Under the pieces are notes generated by a model, which did not search any database, was not told the origin of the DNA, and saw only the letters and a list, made by a program, of their open reading frames with translations. Both the position numbers and the translations under genes were made by a program. DNA of 64,000 nucleotides from Macrocystis pyrifera. Its lineage: Eukaryota > Sar > Phaeophyceae > Laminariales > Laminariaceae. The stretch spans positions 310,001-374,000 of the forward strand of contig JASSKH010000041.1 of NCBI GenBank assembly GCA_031763025.1. Reading direction: 5' to 3'. How positions within the stretch are numbered: the stretch's first letter is position 1; every line of letters begins with the position of its first letter. Shown piece after piece: positions 33,596 through 44,640 of this stretch.

Positions 33596-34153
33596 TGATA
33601 CAGCAGGATATATAGCTCTCATACGCTGAAAAGGACCCGCGCTCGTTAGATCTCTGGGGCCGGCTCACCTGTTGTTTGAGAGTTCATGAAGTGCCTTCGT
33701 GTAGAAATGATCGGGTCACGCAGCAAGTGAATCGATGCAATGCGGTAGTTGCAAGCAACCACAGTGAACAATCAACGAAGCACCACAGACACGATGACGG
33801 GCACGACGGGCAAGGCAGGACCCAAGGGGCTGGGGGTCGATAGGACAGGTACCACAGATCACTTGGCTTTGACTTTATTTGCTTCATTTAGTGGTCTTTA
33901 GTAAACACCGGGGAGTCCCGAAACCTCGTTACTGGCTCTGTACCCGAGACCGAAGGTGTTTCCCACACTGGGGGTCGTACCTGCTAGGATCCGCCTAAAG
34001 GAACTGACCAAATCTTGCCCTCTGCCTATCGAATAGACCAACGCGTGACCCTGATTAGGACAGTTGTCTCGCGCCGTATTATCCTCCCCATAGCGCTGGT
34101 CACGACAGTCGCAGCGCTATGAACCGCCTACCCTGGCGCCACTCGCTGTAGCA
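33596..34153 (-). repeat. LTR-A, 5' LTR of the 9.3-kb element
   Basis: Starts TGATACAGCAGGATATATAGC, ends CGCTGTAGCA, then GCAG (34154-34157), matching GCAG at 24867-24870. Confidence 0.88.
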
Positions 34154-34157
34154 GCAG

Positions 34158-35580
34158 CGCAGCATCAATCACCCTTTGCAGATTGGTGCACGTCCCTTTT
34201 AGTACCGCAGTCCCGTTTTGGAGAAAAATCACTTGGAATTAGACTGGTTTGTCCCCAAATCGGGACTGCGGTACTAAAGAGGTTAACTGCGTCTTCCACG
34301 CGGTTTTGTCCTTCTTGATGCGCATGACTCGTCGGGCATCCTCCCTCGCATCCCATGCTATTTTTATGGCGGCTGAGGTTTCCGCGGTCTCGCACCACCC
34401 GGGTTTGTGTGAATGCCGTCGTGGGGGGGGTGCTTCTTTCGCTACTGCATCAAGAATAGAATTTGGCCATCTCAGAGATACCGTTCCGTTGGGCGGGAAG
34501 GAAAGGAACCTTGGAGAGGATTCGCGCAACTACTCGCTGCTTGCAGTCCGTCGGATCGAAACGTTTGTCGGTCGAAAGGCCAAATTCTGTTTTTCGTTCG
34601 TATGTGTCTGTTGGGTGCGAAACTACTGCTGAGGTGGACCATCGCACATACGATATTATGGTTTGAATCCGGCTTGGCTGGGGTGGAGGCTGGGGGTGGA
34701 TGCACGCGAGATCGGTGTGCTTGGTGGGGTAGGATGTAGTCAATCCGTTTTTGGTCGCTGCAGTTGCTGATGCCGTTGGATGTATGAAATATTACACCCT
34801 TACGAGCGCTAAAAAACGTGTTGGTGAGAGTGAACTTATTGTCTGAAGCGAACGCCAGCAGGCATTTGGCATTGCTGTTGAACTCATCACGTCCGTACGC
34901 TCCAAGCACCCTACCCACACCCGTCCATCCTCTATTCAGTGTGTGAGTTCGCGTCTTCCAGCACGAACAGGCATTCTTTCGTTGGAATCTGTCCAACCAC
35001 ATGCCCCAATTTCTTCCAAAATTCTTCATCTCTGTGTTGACATTGGCTTCCGTTGGGGCATAGGCAGCAACTTGGTTGACCGCAATGCTTTGAACAGTCA
35101 ACTCGAAGCGCATCGACATAAGCCATTCGTCAATCAACTGGTGGGTATAAACAGACTTACGGCAAATCGGCTCAATCGTTTCCTTCACTGCCAAACCAAC
35201 TCCGTACTTGTGTAGTCCTTGTCTGCCATCCGTTTCTTCTTGCCCAGCGCAGAAAAACCGATATTGTGATGCAGAAAACTCGGTTTTCCCAGATCTCCTT
35301 GTTTCCTGCAGGCCATTGAAGTCACGGCCCAGTTGTCAGACCTTCGCCAGCACGCACTCGGCATCCCCGTACCCATTATTTCCTTTCACAACCAGGGTGC
35401 GCACATTGTACGTCGCTCCCGCCACAAGTGCCACCTTTTGTCTCGCTCGAGTGCAACCGTTGCTAGCCGATGCATGGTCCGACCCCTCAGTCTTTTTCAT
35501 TTTTCTCCGCATTTCCTTGTGTATCAAGCAAGATGTAGGCTCTTTGTTTTCTAGTCCAGTGCGTGCCTTAAATTGCAAAG
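34158..35580 (-). pseudogene. LINE ORF2, endonuclease part and linker
   Basis: Minus-strand apurinic-type endonuclease domain. It reads TYNVRTL (near 35420), LQETR (in another frame near 35310), AAYAPTEANV, GRVLGAYGRDEFNSN, FTLTNTFFSARKG and QKRIDYILPH, the usual landmarks of LINE endonucleases. The following linker reads AWKTQLTSL at 34290 and NLQRVIDAAL at 34160, and then joins the RT half at 24870. At least two frame changes lie between 35180 and 35350 and another near 34500. The 73-bp MITE at 34202-34274 interrupts it. The 5' side up to about 35960 is GC-richer and is probably the LINE 5' region. Confidence 0.8.
34202..34274. mobile_element. 73-bp TA-target mini-MITE
   Basis: GTACCGCAGTCCCG (34202-34215) and CGGGACTGCGGTAC (34261-34274) are exact reverse complements, flanked by TA on each side (34200-34201, 34275-34276). 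Element plus one TA is 75 bp, so the LINE frame is kept on both sides but a TAA stop is introduced inside. A related end (GGGACTGCAGTACTA) occurs alone near 45794. Confidence 0.85.
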
Positions 35581-35960
35581 ACTGGGTTCAGCCGTCCCAG
35601 CCCATCCCAAAACCCCGACATTCTCGTCCTCGTGTCGGGGTGTTTGCTTACCCACGCAATGCTCAGCCTCTCCTCCCCCCAAGCTGTACCCATCACGCTC
35701 TCCGCTGAGGCGATGGTCCTCCTCTGCTGTTAAAACGGACTCTCCCTGACAATGAGGCTGAACATAAAAATCATCGCGACCACCCCGCGCCGTCAATAGT
35801 TTACCTACCAGGCCGCACAAGGTTCCTCTCTATCGAGGCTAGGGCTTGTATGACCACCCGTACACCGTCGCAGGTACCGATGGGCTCCGGCCCGCCCCGA
35901 GGTTGGGGCAGGCCGAAACGAGAGGGAGGATTGATTGGGGCGGCTATATCTGTTGATGCA
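35581..35960 (-). other. probable LINE 5' region
   Basis: GC-rich stretch upstream of the endonuclease on the minus strand. The 90-codon frame 35551-35820 has no recognised domain. The boundary near 35960 is a guess from the composition change. Confidence 0.35.
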
Positions 35961-36745
35961 GACCTCAATTCCTTATATACTACTCGTATCCCTCCCTAGA
36001 AAAGATGTACATTCTAAACCCATGAAATCGTTAATGGATACTGAACCGGAATTTGTTATGCGATCGCCCAAGATCTGGCTCGAGGACCATGTTATTTAAG
36101 TTTGCATTGAATCAGAGAGCAGTACAAGCATAGCAGGTCTTGAAGGCAAAGTTCACTTTAAACTGAGCACGATGAGATAAAGGAAGAAGTGTGAGTCGAC
36201 GGTGCGATCGCGTCGTGCGCAGAGAGAGAGGTCGAAGACGAATCAACTGGAGAGTCACCGGCCGTGTTTACTTGTCTGAAATCAGAGTGTTTTCTTTCTA
36301 GCTCAGCCTCTACTAGCTGCTCCTGACTAATGGCTCCAGGCCACAACAGGAAGAAGCTGGTGAGTGATTTCTATTCTGTCTTTGTCCATGTGCACATTTA
36401 TGGGCGTTTGTCAAGTGGTATTTCCCGGCCAGTCTGTCTGACAATATCTCCAATGATGAATTTCGAGAGATAGGAAGCGCCGTTAACATTGGTGTGTAAG
36501 TCATGTGAAGTTGGAAATTTTCTTGTTCAAATTTCAATACTAATTTGATCTGGTTTTCGGTAAATGAGGTGTGATTTCCTAGCATTCTATCTATTAATAG
36601 CACGGGTGATGATGTCTATTAGTGGGTTCTTCTTGCTTCTTTGTTCGAGCTGTGCTTTTCGTGGATGATCTCCGGCTGTCCCTGTCTGCTTATATATCGC
36701 TTTTCCAAAGTGCCTTCAGGCCGGCGGATTTGCTCTGGAGGGGAG
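35961..36745. other. no gene recognised
   Basis: Short ORFs without motifs. It contains one CTATTAATAG palindrome at 36591-36600. Confidence 0.35.
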
Positions 36746-36749
36746 GGGA

Positions 36750-37110
36750 CTGCGGTCTTCAGAGGACATCCCGGGACATCCCCGGGTTCTTATGTGGATA
36801 CAGATCTTTGGGAATGAAGAATGCTGCCGATGGCTGCTGGTAGTATCGCCCACAGCAGTCACTCAGTTTTTTGTCTTTTTTGTAGTCCCGTGTTCTTCAC
36901 GCAGGGTGAGTAGTTCATGTCTATATTTTGCTCGTGTTGAAATAGAGCAGTCATCCCACTCTGGTGCTTCAACGATGCTTTGAGCGGTCACCCGACCGCC
37001 TTCATATTTTCAAGTGAGCAAACAACAAAAATAGAGATGCCCACTATCACCACCACGACCACAGAACGAGCAACCACAACACCTGGTACTTGGCGCTGGT
37101 AATGAGTAGG
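36750..37110 (+). repeat. dispersed repeat R3, copy 2
   Basis: Matches 18380-18800 in blocks but in a different block order at the edges: the CAC/ACC-rich tract lies downstream here and upstream in copy 1. No coding call. Confidence 0.55.
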
Positions 37111-38329
37111 CCATTCAACATGACCAAGCTTCGCGAACTCAGGACGGCTTCGAACAGCAGAGGAGGATGGAGATGCTTTCAAAGGGCCTCCGGAGAATTC
37201 CGTTCGTTTTTACATCAATAATGCTTTTTGTCACGCATTGTGACACACAGAGAAGTCTGTATTATACTATACAATACGAGTAGCAGAGAAGATAGACGAT
37301 GCAATGTTAGCAAATATTGAAGTAACAACCACACTGTTGGAATAGAGCAGCCGCGAATCGCTGTGACTACGACGAAAACCAGGGCGCAAGTACAAATTGT
37401 GCTACCGTATGATTATCCGCGATGCAAGAAGAAGATGTGCAGAGGTGTCGGACATGACGGCGTAGGAAGAAGCGGGTTTTTGGAATGTGTGTAGGAAAAG
37501 GAACTTTGTTTGCTTTTCCTCCGCTCAGTTGCCGTGATAAATTGGGCATCAAACGAACTATATAGATAGACAGTAGAAGAAAAATGTGACCAGGGTTTAC
37601 GTGTGTCGGTAGTACGGGTTCTAAACGTGAAGGTAGGAAGCGGTTTAGCACAAAGGATATTCTTGTCTGGGAGCAGGGTATCTCATTGAACCATTTTTGT
37701 GCCTCTTGGGCATTAATTCACTGCGCAAATTAATACCCTAATTCTTGAAACAAACATACCACGGTGCTGTGATTGTCATACAGCATTGCTCTTGTTGCGT
37801 TGATTGAGGTCAGCGAACGATGTTTTTTCTGGAACGTCAGTCTTGATCACGCCTGAGCTCTGTGATAGCCGAGAACCCTTTTTATATCCCCGAAGATGTG
37901 TTCCACGTGACCGAGGGATAAAGGAGGTGACACCAGAGTGCCTCCGAATTTGACAACGACGTCTCCCACTTTACCATTTCTAACATATATCAGCCCTGTG
38001 CCTGACGCTACTATAACTCGTATGATTCGTTTCTCGCTAGTAAGATCGCCGTTTTCGTCGACCATGAATGCTTTCATGTGCTTCCATTTTTTGTTCAGAT
38101 CAATGAGTTGCCTGTCTGCTGTTCGACTTGATGGTTAATTTTCATGTCGAATTTGAGCGTAGCACGGCCCTACTCCCCTGCTCCACATGAATGTGCTACT
38201 TGTTGCACCAGCTCCGGAGAATACTTTGTTGTGCGGCCTTGCGTTGCTTTAGATTGTACTCTAGCCACGTTGCTCTGACCCCTCATCAGGGGATTCTCTC
38301 ACGTAGACTGTCATTGCGGGACCCACAAC
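37111..38329. other. no clear gene; one small ORF of note
   Basis: The minus-strand ORF 37847-38077 (76 codons, MKAFMVDENGDLTSEKR...) has a natural-looking composition and continues upstream in frame for a few codons. It has no family I recognise and no partner ORF. The remainder is AT-rich without features. Confidence 0.3.
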
Positions 38330-38872
38330 TGATGCAGTAGGGTCAGCCCTCAAACCCTAAAAAGGGCCCGCGCTCGTTGGATCTCTGAGGCCGGTTCACC
38401 TGTTGTCTGAGAGTTCGAGAAGTGCCTTCGTACCGTAATGATCGGGTCACGCAGAAAGTGAATCAATGCAATGTTGTAGTTGCAAGCAGCCAGAGTGAAA
38501 TAATCAACCAAGCACGATAGACACGATGAGGGGCACGACGGGCAAGGCAGGGCTGAAGGGGCTGGGGTCGATAAGACAGGTATCACAAATCACTTGGATT
38601 TGACTTTCTTTGCTTCACTTGACACCATGTGGGTCCCGGAACCTCGTTAGTGGCTCTGTACACGAGACCGAAAGCGTTCCCACACCAGGGACCATCCCTG
38701 CCCCTACAATATCCGCTCAGAGGAGCTACCCAAAGCTTGCTCTCTGCCACTCGAATAGACCCGGCGCGTGACACTGATCAGAACAGCTGTCTCGCGCTGT
38801 ATTATCCTCCGGATACCGCTGGTTACGACATTCGCAACACTATGAACCTCTTTGGTGCCATTCGCTGTAACA
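38330..38872 (-). repeat. LTR-A, 3' LTR of E3
   Basis: Starts TGATGCAGTAGGG and ends CGCTGTAACA. It is followed by CCCCCTCTTCTCC, a slightly decayed polypurine tract complement. Confidence 0.82.
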
Positions 38873-40344
38873 CCCCCTCTTCTCCACGTATAACCATTGT
38901 CGGCACAAAGCGGGCACCCTGGTACTAGCCCGGCAACAGCGTGTGCGCTTTCTTCTCCGGTCCCCGGTCGTCCGCCCGGCGTTTGTTCCTGCCGGCAGAT
39001 GCAACTTTATCCCCGTACTGTGATTAACCAATCCTCCTTTTCTCCTCTGCTCTCGACCGTTGTAATCACCCTAGCCCGGCGCACGTAAACCTCGGTGCCT
39101 ATTAATAGCGGACATCACGATCATAGACCGCTGCAGCGCGTGCGCCTTCCACCTGTGCACATCGCCGTCGACTTGATGTTGCAGCGCCCGTCCTTTCCGC
39201 CGTGTTGCCCTTGGACGGTAATAAGAAGGGCGGCGGTGCTGACCTTGGTCCAGACGTTCTTCAGCATTCCTCCTCCGTCCGTCGGCCCGATGTTCCAGCG
39301 CCTCTTCTTCCCGCGGTGCTCACCGTGAACGGTGTTGAGAAGAGCGTCGGTCCTGACCCTTGTGCATTCTTCACAACTTACAATTGCCACCGCCGCATCT
39401 GTACAACTCGCTCGAAGCATGTTATGACCTGTAAAAAATGCGGTTTTCTTCCTGCCTCACCTCCATGTTAGGTGGGGGTCTCTCTCTAAGGCCTCCGTCT
39501 GCACTTTGACAAAACCCTACAGTACACGTTTACCCTTTCGGCCAGACAAAAATTCTACTGTAAGCTACTATCGTCCTACCACACAACCTCACCTTTAACT
39601 GAGACTTCAGATAGTTCTGCCAGTCCTTTGTCTTATGGCTAGACGGACATACTGCCCAGACACTACGGTGGATATCCACTTTGCCCCCTCTCTGTATCTA
39701 CGCGCATGACTGTCTAACCGGTAAAAAAGAGTTCGCCGATTGGTATTCTGAGATACTTGCGTACTATTAATAGACTGTGTCGATGCTGCCACCATTCACT
39801 TACCTTCGCCTGACGTTTCTAATTACACCTCCCTTCAGCAAACGTTTCTGCGAAAGTTAGCATCCATCTGCCACTCTTTGGCTTGTACAGATGTCTCTAG
39901 TCTCTTGGTATGGATACCACGTTTTGATACATTGTAAATATAAAAGCAATAGCTGTGAAATCGAGGGCTTTGTCGAAACTCATCTTGGCAAACTGTGTGT
40001 GATACTTCGATCGCGCGTATTACGGGTTTTATATCATGTCTTCTCTTTGGCGATATCTCAAACTTCTTTGCATTGAGAGTATTATTTCCTTGCGAATGTG
40101 GAGGTGGTTTTATGAATGGGTTCATCACGGGCTGTAGGAAGTTCATGATGTGTCTTCTGCTCCGGCCTTATCCTATCGTTAAGAATTCTACTTGGTATAC
40201 TTCGCGTGCTTCGCACTAACTTATTACCTGATTCTGAGCAAATCAGTCATTTGAAGGTGCTGACGTTTACGCCACTTCGACTTGCTGACACTAGCCAAGG
40301 TTATTATCTGAGTCCAAGTTGAGCCTGTGAAGCTATTGACGTTT

Positions 40345-40718
40345 TGATACAGCAGGGTACAGCTCTCAGACTCTAAGAAGGACTTGCACTCGTTAGATCT
40401 CTGAGGCCGGCTCACCTGTTTGAGAGTTCGAGGAAGTTACCTTCGAGCAGTAATGATCGGGTCACACTGAAAGTGGATCGATGCAATGCGGTAGATGCAA
40501 GCAGCCAGCGTGAACAATCAACAACGCACCACAGACACGATGACGGGCGCGACGGGCACGGCAGGGCCCAAGGGGCTGGGGGTCGATAGGACAGGTATCA
40601 CAAATCACTTGGCTTTGACCTTCTTTATTCACTTGGTGTTCAGTAAACACCGGGTGGTCCCGGAACCTCGTTACTGGCTCTGTACCCGAGACCGAAGGCG
40701 TTCCCACACCGGGAATCC
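40345..40718 (-). repeat. LTR-A, truncated 5' LTR of E3
   Basis: Starts TGATACAGCAGGG. It breaks off after CCACACCGGGAATCC, about 180 bp before the expected end. Confidence 0.78.
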
Positions 40719-40797
40719 TACCAGCAGCGAGATATTCTTCAACAGGAGTACCTGTAATATATGACAACGAAAATACTGACAGTAGTCGATCAGGTTG
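40719..40797 (+). repeat. dispersed repeat R2 fragment
   Basis: Matches 32440-32500 (GCAGCGAGATATTCTTCAAC). It continues after the solo LTR at 41581, so the LTR splits one R2 copy. Confidence 0.7.
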
Positions 40798-41352
40798 TGT
40801 TACAACAGGGTACAGCTCTCAGACCCTAAAAAAGACCTGCGCTAGTTAAATCTCTGAGGCCGGCTCACCTGTTGTTTGAGAGTTCGAGAAGTGCCTTCAA
40901 GCAGTAATGATCGGGTCACGCAGAACATGGATCGATGCAATCACGGTAGATGCAAGCAGTCAGCGTGGAAACTCAACGGAGCACCACAGACACGATGACG
41001 GGCACGATGGGCAAGGCGGAGCCCAAGGGGCTGGGGGTCGACAGGAAAGGTATCACAGATCACTTGGCTTTGACTTTCTTTCTGCACTTGGTGGTGTTGA
41101 GTAAACACCGGGTGGTCCGGGAACCTCGTTACTGGCTCTGTACCCGAGACGGAAGGCGTTCCACACCAGGGATCCTCCCTGCCCCTTAAAGATCCGCCCA
41201 GAGGATGCTAACCAAAGCTTGCCCTCTGCCTATCGAATAGACCCGACGCGTGATCAGGACAGTTGTCTCGCGCCGTATTATCCTCTCAATAGCGCTGGTC
41301 ACGACAGCGACAGCGGTATGAACCTCCTTCCCTGGCGCCACCCGCTGTATCA
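40798..41352 (-). repeat. solo LTR-A in R2 with GTTG duplication
   Basis: Starts TGTTACAACAGGG and ends CGCTGTATCA. The duplication GTTG lies at 40794-40797 and 41353-41356. The uninterrupted R2 copy at 32483 reads GATCAGGTTGGGCTGA, the predicted empty site. No internal region lies on either side, so it is a solo LTR from LTR-LTR recombination. Confidence 0.82.
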
Positions 41353-41605
41353 GTTGGGCTGACTTTTACGGTGGTACGGAAGGCGTTCCCACACCAGGGA
41401 TCCTCCCTGCCCCTTAAAGATCCGCCCAGAGGATGCTAACCAAAGCTTGCCCTCTGCCTATCGAATAGACCCGACGCGTGATCAGGACAGTTGTCTCGCG
41501 CCGTACTATCCTCTCAATAGCGCTGGTCACGACAGCGACAGCGGTATGAACCTCCTTCCCTGGCGCCACCCGCTGTAACAATTGGGCTGACTTTTACGGT
41601 GGTAC
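41149..41605. repeat. ~228-bp tandem segmental duplication over the LTR end
   Basis: The last ~200 bp of the solo LTR plus the first ~25 bp of the R2 flank (GTTGGGCTGACTTTTACGG) are repeated immediately. Units begin GGAAGGCGTT at 41151 and 41378. The copies are nearly identical, so the duplication is young. Confidence 0.85.
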
Positions 41606-42227
41606 ATATATTGACAACCCACCGCAATACTTTTCATGGTAGTCTAAATGAATACAGCAGATCCATCAAATTACCACTCAGATTCCATGCCTTTCTGAAC
41701 ACACCGGGCAGCTCGTCACTGGTATGCGCCTTGTCATGCTAGCTACCGGTATCTCGTTGGGTCCATGTCCCTGGTCTTACATTGGTAGTCCAGCATATTA
41801 CGGCATGCGCTGCGCAAGTTTTGGAGCGTTGGTGTGTGACTTGAATTTTAAGTCAATTAGGGCGACACAGCTTCCCCCCCCTTTTGTTTTTTCTTCGCTC
41901 GAGGAATAACGCACAGCAAGAAAAATACCAGCATTTTCGACTGTGGATACGACATCAGAACACAGAGAAGGATCAATCCCACGCTTGTGTTTCACCCGCT
42001 CCACAACTGTTGGCCTGGTACTAATAATCAGGTTGGGCTGCATCCTGTTTCTGTCATCATCCCGAATCCTCCGTACACAAGCAAGTGAAATGCCAACGTA
42101 CTGGGTACGAGAAGACCCCAACACCAGCTATGCTGATGAACATGAGTTGTTGCATAGTTCTCAGTTCCAACGCCGCTTTCATGCGGTGCTTTCACCCTAT
42201 TTAAAACCTGCTTACTATACTAGACAG
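41581..42227 (+). repeat. dispersed repeat R2, longest uninterrupted copy
   Basis: Matches 4130-4330 (inverse), 53740-54060 and 30640-30805. It provides empty sites for the MITE at 30810 and, together with 32483, for the solo LTR. No ORF is conserved between copies in frame. Confidence 0.7.
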
Positions 42228-42680
42228 CTGACCGGCTTACAAAGCAGTATTTCATGCCGGGAGGCGGCGGTGTTGATGCTTTGCTGCGGTAGTATGGGAC
42301 ACTATAGTAAGGCCCAAGGATCGAGGGAGATCTTGCCGTACGACCTATAGTATCATGAACAGTTCCATTAATAAAAGTATGAATACCATATAGAACGGCT
42401 TCATACCAGTACCTCATGCCGGGAGGCAGCGGTGTTGATACTTTGCTGCGGTAGTAACTATAGTAAGACCCAAGGATGGGGGGAGATCTTGCCGTACGAC
42501 CTATATAGTTACCATAAACAGTTATATTAATGGTAGTATGAATACCATATAGAACGACTTCACAACAGCAGCTCTTCATGCCGGGAGGCAGCGGTGTTGA
42601 TACTTTGCTGCGGTAGTAATAAGGGACACTGTAGTAAGGACCAAGGATCGAGGGAGATCTTGCCGTATACAACCTACAGT
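42228..42680 (+). repeat. three-unit 162-bp tandem repeat
   Basis: ATGCCGGGAGG recurs at 42254, 42416 and 42578. Each unit ends GGGAGATCTTGCCGTA. A single diverged unit occurs at 31483-31660. The 150-codon minus-strand ORF across it is a product of the period being divisible by three. Confidence 0.85.
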
Positions 42681-43155
42681 CTTACCCATATATAGATACA
42701 TCCTCCAGGTTGTTGTCTTTTAACTTTCAATCGTCCTTTCTACCCAGCTTCATCCAGCTTCATCAATATACCCCGTGATCAAAATCAAATCCCCGTGTGA
42801 ATACGATATATACATACGGTGTTGTGCAGTACATCCTGCAGATACTGCTGTGTAGGTGCCGTTTCAACGATTCAACATGATGACTCGTCAAGATGGGAAG
42901 AGAGAAAGGTTCAAGGGTCCCTCGGGATCTTGCTCTGCAGTTTTAGTATTAGGGATATATTGTATACGTACTCTATCTACATATGTATGTGAAAAATGCA
43001 TACCGCGAGCCACCCCCCCCTGTACGCTTCGCTCGTGGTGTGGTATCAACTAACCTCGTGTATCGATAAATCAACCGTGTTCGGGAAATATATATATTTT
43101 TAAACTGCAGGTACAGCGTACAGCAGCAGTATGGTTCCTGTATTTTTTCTAAATT
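42681..43155. other. no gene recognised
   Basis: Short ORFs. Sequence around 42940-43080 resembles 31790-32060 (TGCTATAG, CCACCCCCCCCTGTA), another mosaic of the R2 neighbourhood. Confidence 0.4.
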
Positions 43156-43158
43156 CCA

Positions 43159-43800
43159 CAGGTGGCCACTAGAGTACCTTGAGAGCGTACTCTGGTGGAC
43201 CTTTAGTAAAAACACCTTGAGCCACAAATATCAAGGTCTATCGTTACCCAACGTGAACGTTCACAACGTCCCCGGATTGTCGAATGTACGCTTCACAATG
43301 TACTCAGGTTCGGAAACCTACCAGGTCAAGGTGCTGTGTTTTTTGTTCTACGGCTGACAGCACAACAAAAATCGAAATCGAATCGAGAAACATACCACAA
43401 AATGAAAAAGGACAAAAACAAAGCAAAACCATGAAATCTTGACATGAAAACGAAACACGAAAAAATACCAAAATTGATGGAGAAAAAATTATATGTACAC
43501 GAAAAAAAGTATTTATAATTAAATCGGAGAAGACAACGATCTCAATAGAGGTGAAATATGGTTGTCAAGACCGAGCAGGTCAACGTAATATAATGCCTCT
43601 ATTTCGTACGCATTGGGAAATACATACCAGTTATAATACCTGGTGTACGGTTCGTGCGAAACTGAACCAAGTGTCGTGCCCCCCCAGGAGATAAGGCAGA
43701 CATCACAAGAACCAGCAAAATGGACAATATCACAACACGTACTATATATACTAAACAGAGAAAGACCAAGGAAAGAATAGGCAAACCGAAGCACAACAAA
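43159..43800 (-). mobile_element. TIR-type repeat R5, inverted copy
   Basis: The first ~350 bp are the reverse complement of 59700-60067 (for example AACACCTTGAGCCACAAAT and CTACCAGGTCAAGG). The end CAGGTGGCCACT is shared with 44196 and 58143. The rest is A-rich on the plus strand. No transposase is seen and the other end of this copy was not located. Confidence 0.6.
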
Positions 43801-44195
43801 ACTAAACTAAAAACAACCTCGAGGCAGCCGCATCAGTTTGTGGTACGAGTCACATGACAGGTTCTTATATGCTATTAATCGATCTGATACCTAGCTATCC
43901 TGTCTGCCGTCTCTTCCCTGGTTTCGTCAACCGTGCCCCACCCCCGAAAATGATATGGGCTAGGCAGCGCAAAACAAACAAAGTAGGCTCGCCGTCTATA
44001 TGTATGCTGCCCGTGCGCGTGTACTATCAACACTATATATACTTGAGGTTGCCAGACTTTCAGTTTTCACTCGCTATCTGACCTTTCAAGATTGTTCAGC
44101 ATAGATATTGAAAAGCACGCCCTGACAATTCGCCCTCCCGGCATGGGTATTCTCCTACCACACTTTGTATCTGGCTTACTTCATGTCCCTATACA

Positions 44196-44640
44196 GGTGG
44201 CCACTCGGGTACGTTGCGGGAGGGACTCCCCCGCGCGCAAGAGGGAGCGCGCCAGAGAGTACGCGTGAGCAAGGACGCCTTCTTGACCAGCAGGAGCCGT
44301 CGCCTACAAAGAATAGGCGAGACAACACGAGGGGGTGTGAGCGATACGCATGGGAGCAAGTACAGCATCGCTGTTGTGTTTGCACCCGAGGAGGAACCGT
44401 TTGGCGAACCCGGTGCAGAAAACAGCGTGGAGGAAACGAGAACCCCCGAGGTGATGGAGGGGTGTCCGGAGCCGAGGACGGCCTCAGGGAGGCGGAAAGC
44501 AAGGCGGGAGAAGGGCAATGGAGGGAGAGCCCGCATGGCTGATCGAGGGTGGCAGAGCAGGCTGCGTCGGAGGACGACAACGAAGCGGACACGAGATAAA
44601 GAGAAGAACAACACTGAGAGTTGGAAACTGGGAGCTTGAT
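44196..44640 (+). other. GC-rich ORF next to a CAGGTGGCCAC end
   Basis: Starts with ACAGGTGGCCACTCGGGTACGT, the same end as at 58143. Two overlapping plus frames (44165-44542 and 44214-44639, 125 and 141 codons) and two minus frames are open because the stretch is GC-rich and Arg/Glu/Gly-biased. No domain is recognised. I would not call a gene. Confidence 0.25.

Larger units (their letters stand above)
24871..34153 (-). mobile_element. full-length 9.3-kb non-autonomous LTR-A retrotransposon inserted in the LINE
   Basis: LTRs of equal size at 24871-25429 and 33596-34153 share the private variant GGTACCACAGATCAC (other copies have GGTATCAC). The duplication GCAG lies at 24867-24870 and 34154-34157. 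On the minus strand the polypurine tract (25430-25442) and a primer site TGGTGAGCCTAGG (33583-33595) sit correctly. Deleting the element and one GCAG joins LINE codons in frame. The internal 8.2 kb has no gag-pol frame and contains a 120-bp tandem array, R2 segments and at least two nested insertions (27109-27618 and 30810-31478). This is a large retrotransposon derivative. Its likely helper is the gypsy family whose relic lies at 45880-49790 (inference from the shared LTR). Confidence 0.85.
38330..40718 (-). mobile_element. short non-autonomous LTR-A element (E3), right end truncated
   Basis: LTR 38330-38872, internal 38873-40344, second LTR 40345-40718 that stops short of its end where an R2 fragment begins. 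The internal region is colinear with the 25.4-27.1 kb part of the large element but jumps directly from a TGACGTTT repeat into the 5' LTR. The primer site and most of the leader are therefore deleted. It contains two units of the 120-bp array (39175, 39289) and two TATTAATA insertions absent from its sister copies. Confidence 0.78.

Noticed and set aside
34249..34739. Plus-strand ORFs of 108-127 codons
   Set aside because: Shadows of the minus-strand LINE endonuclease and linker.
42220..42672. 150-codon minus ORF with repeated Pro/Gly motifs
   Set aside because: It is the translation of a 162-bp tandem repeat whose period is divisible by three.
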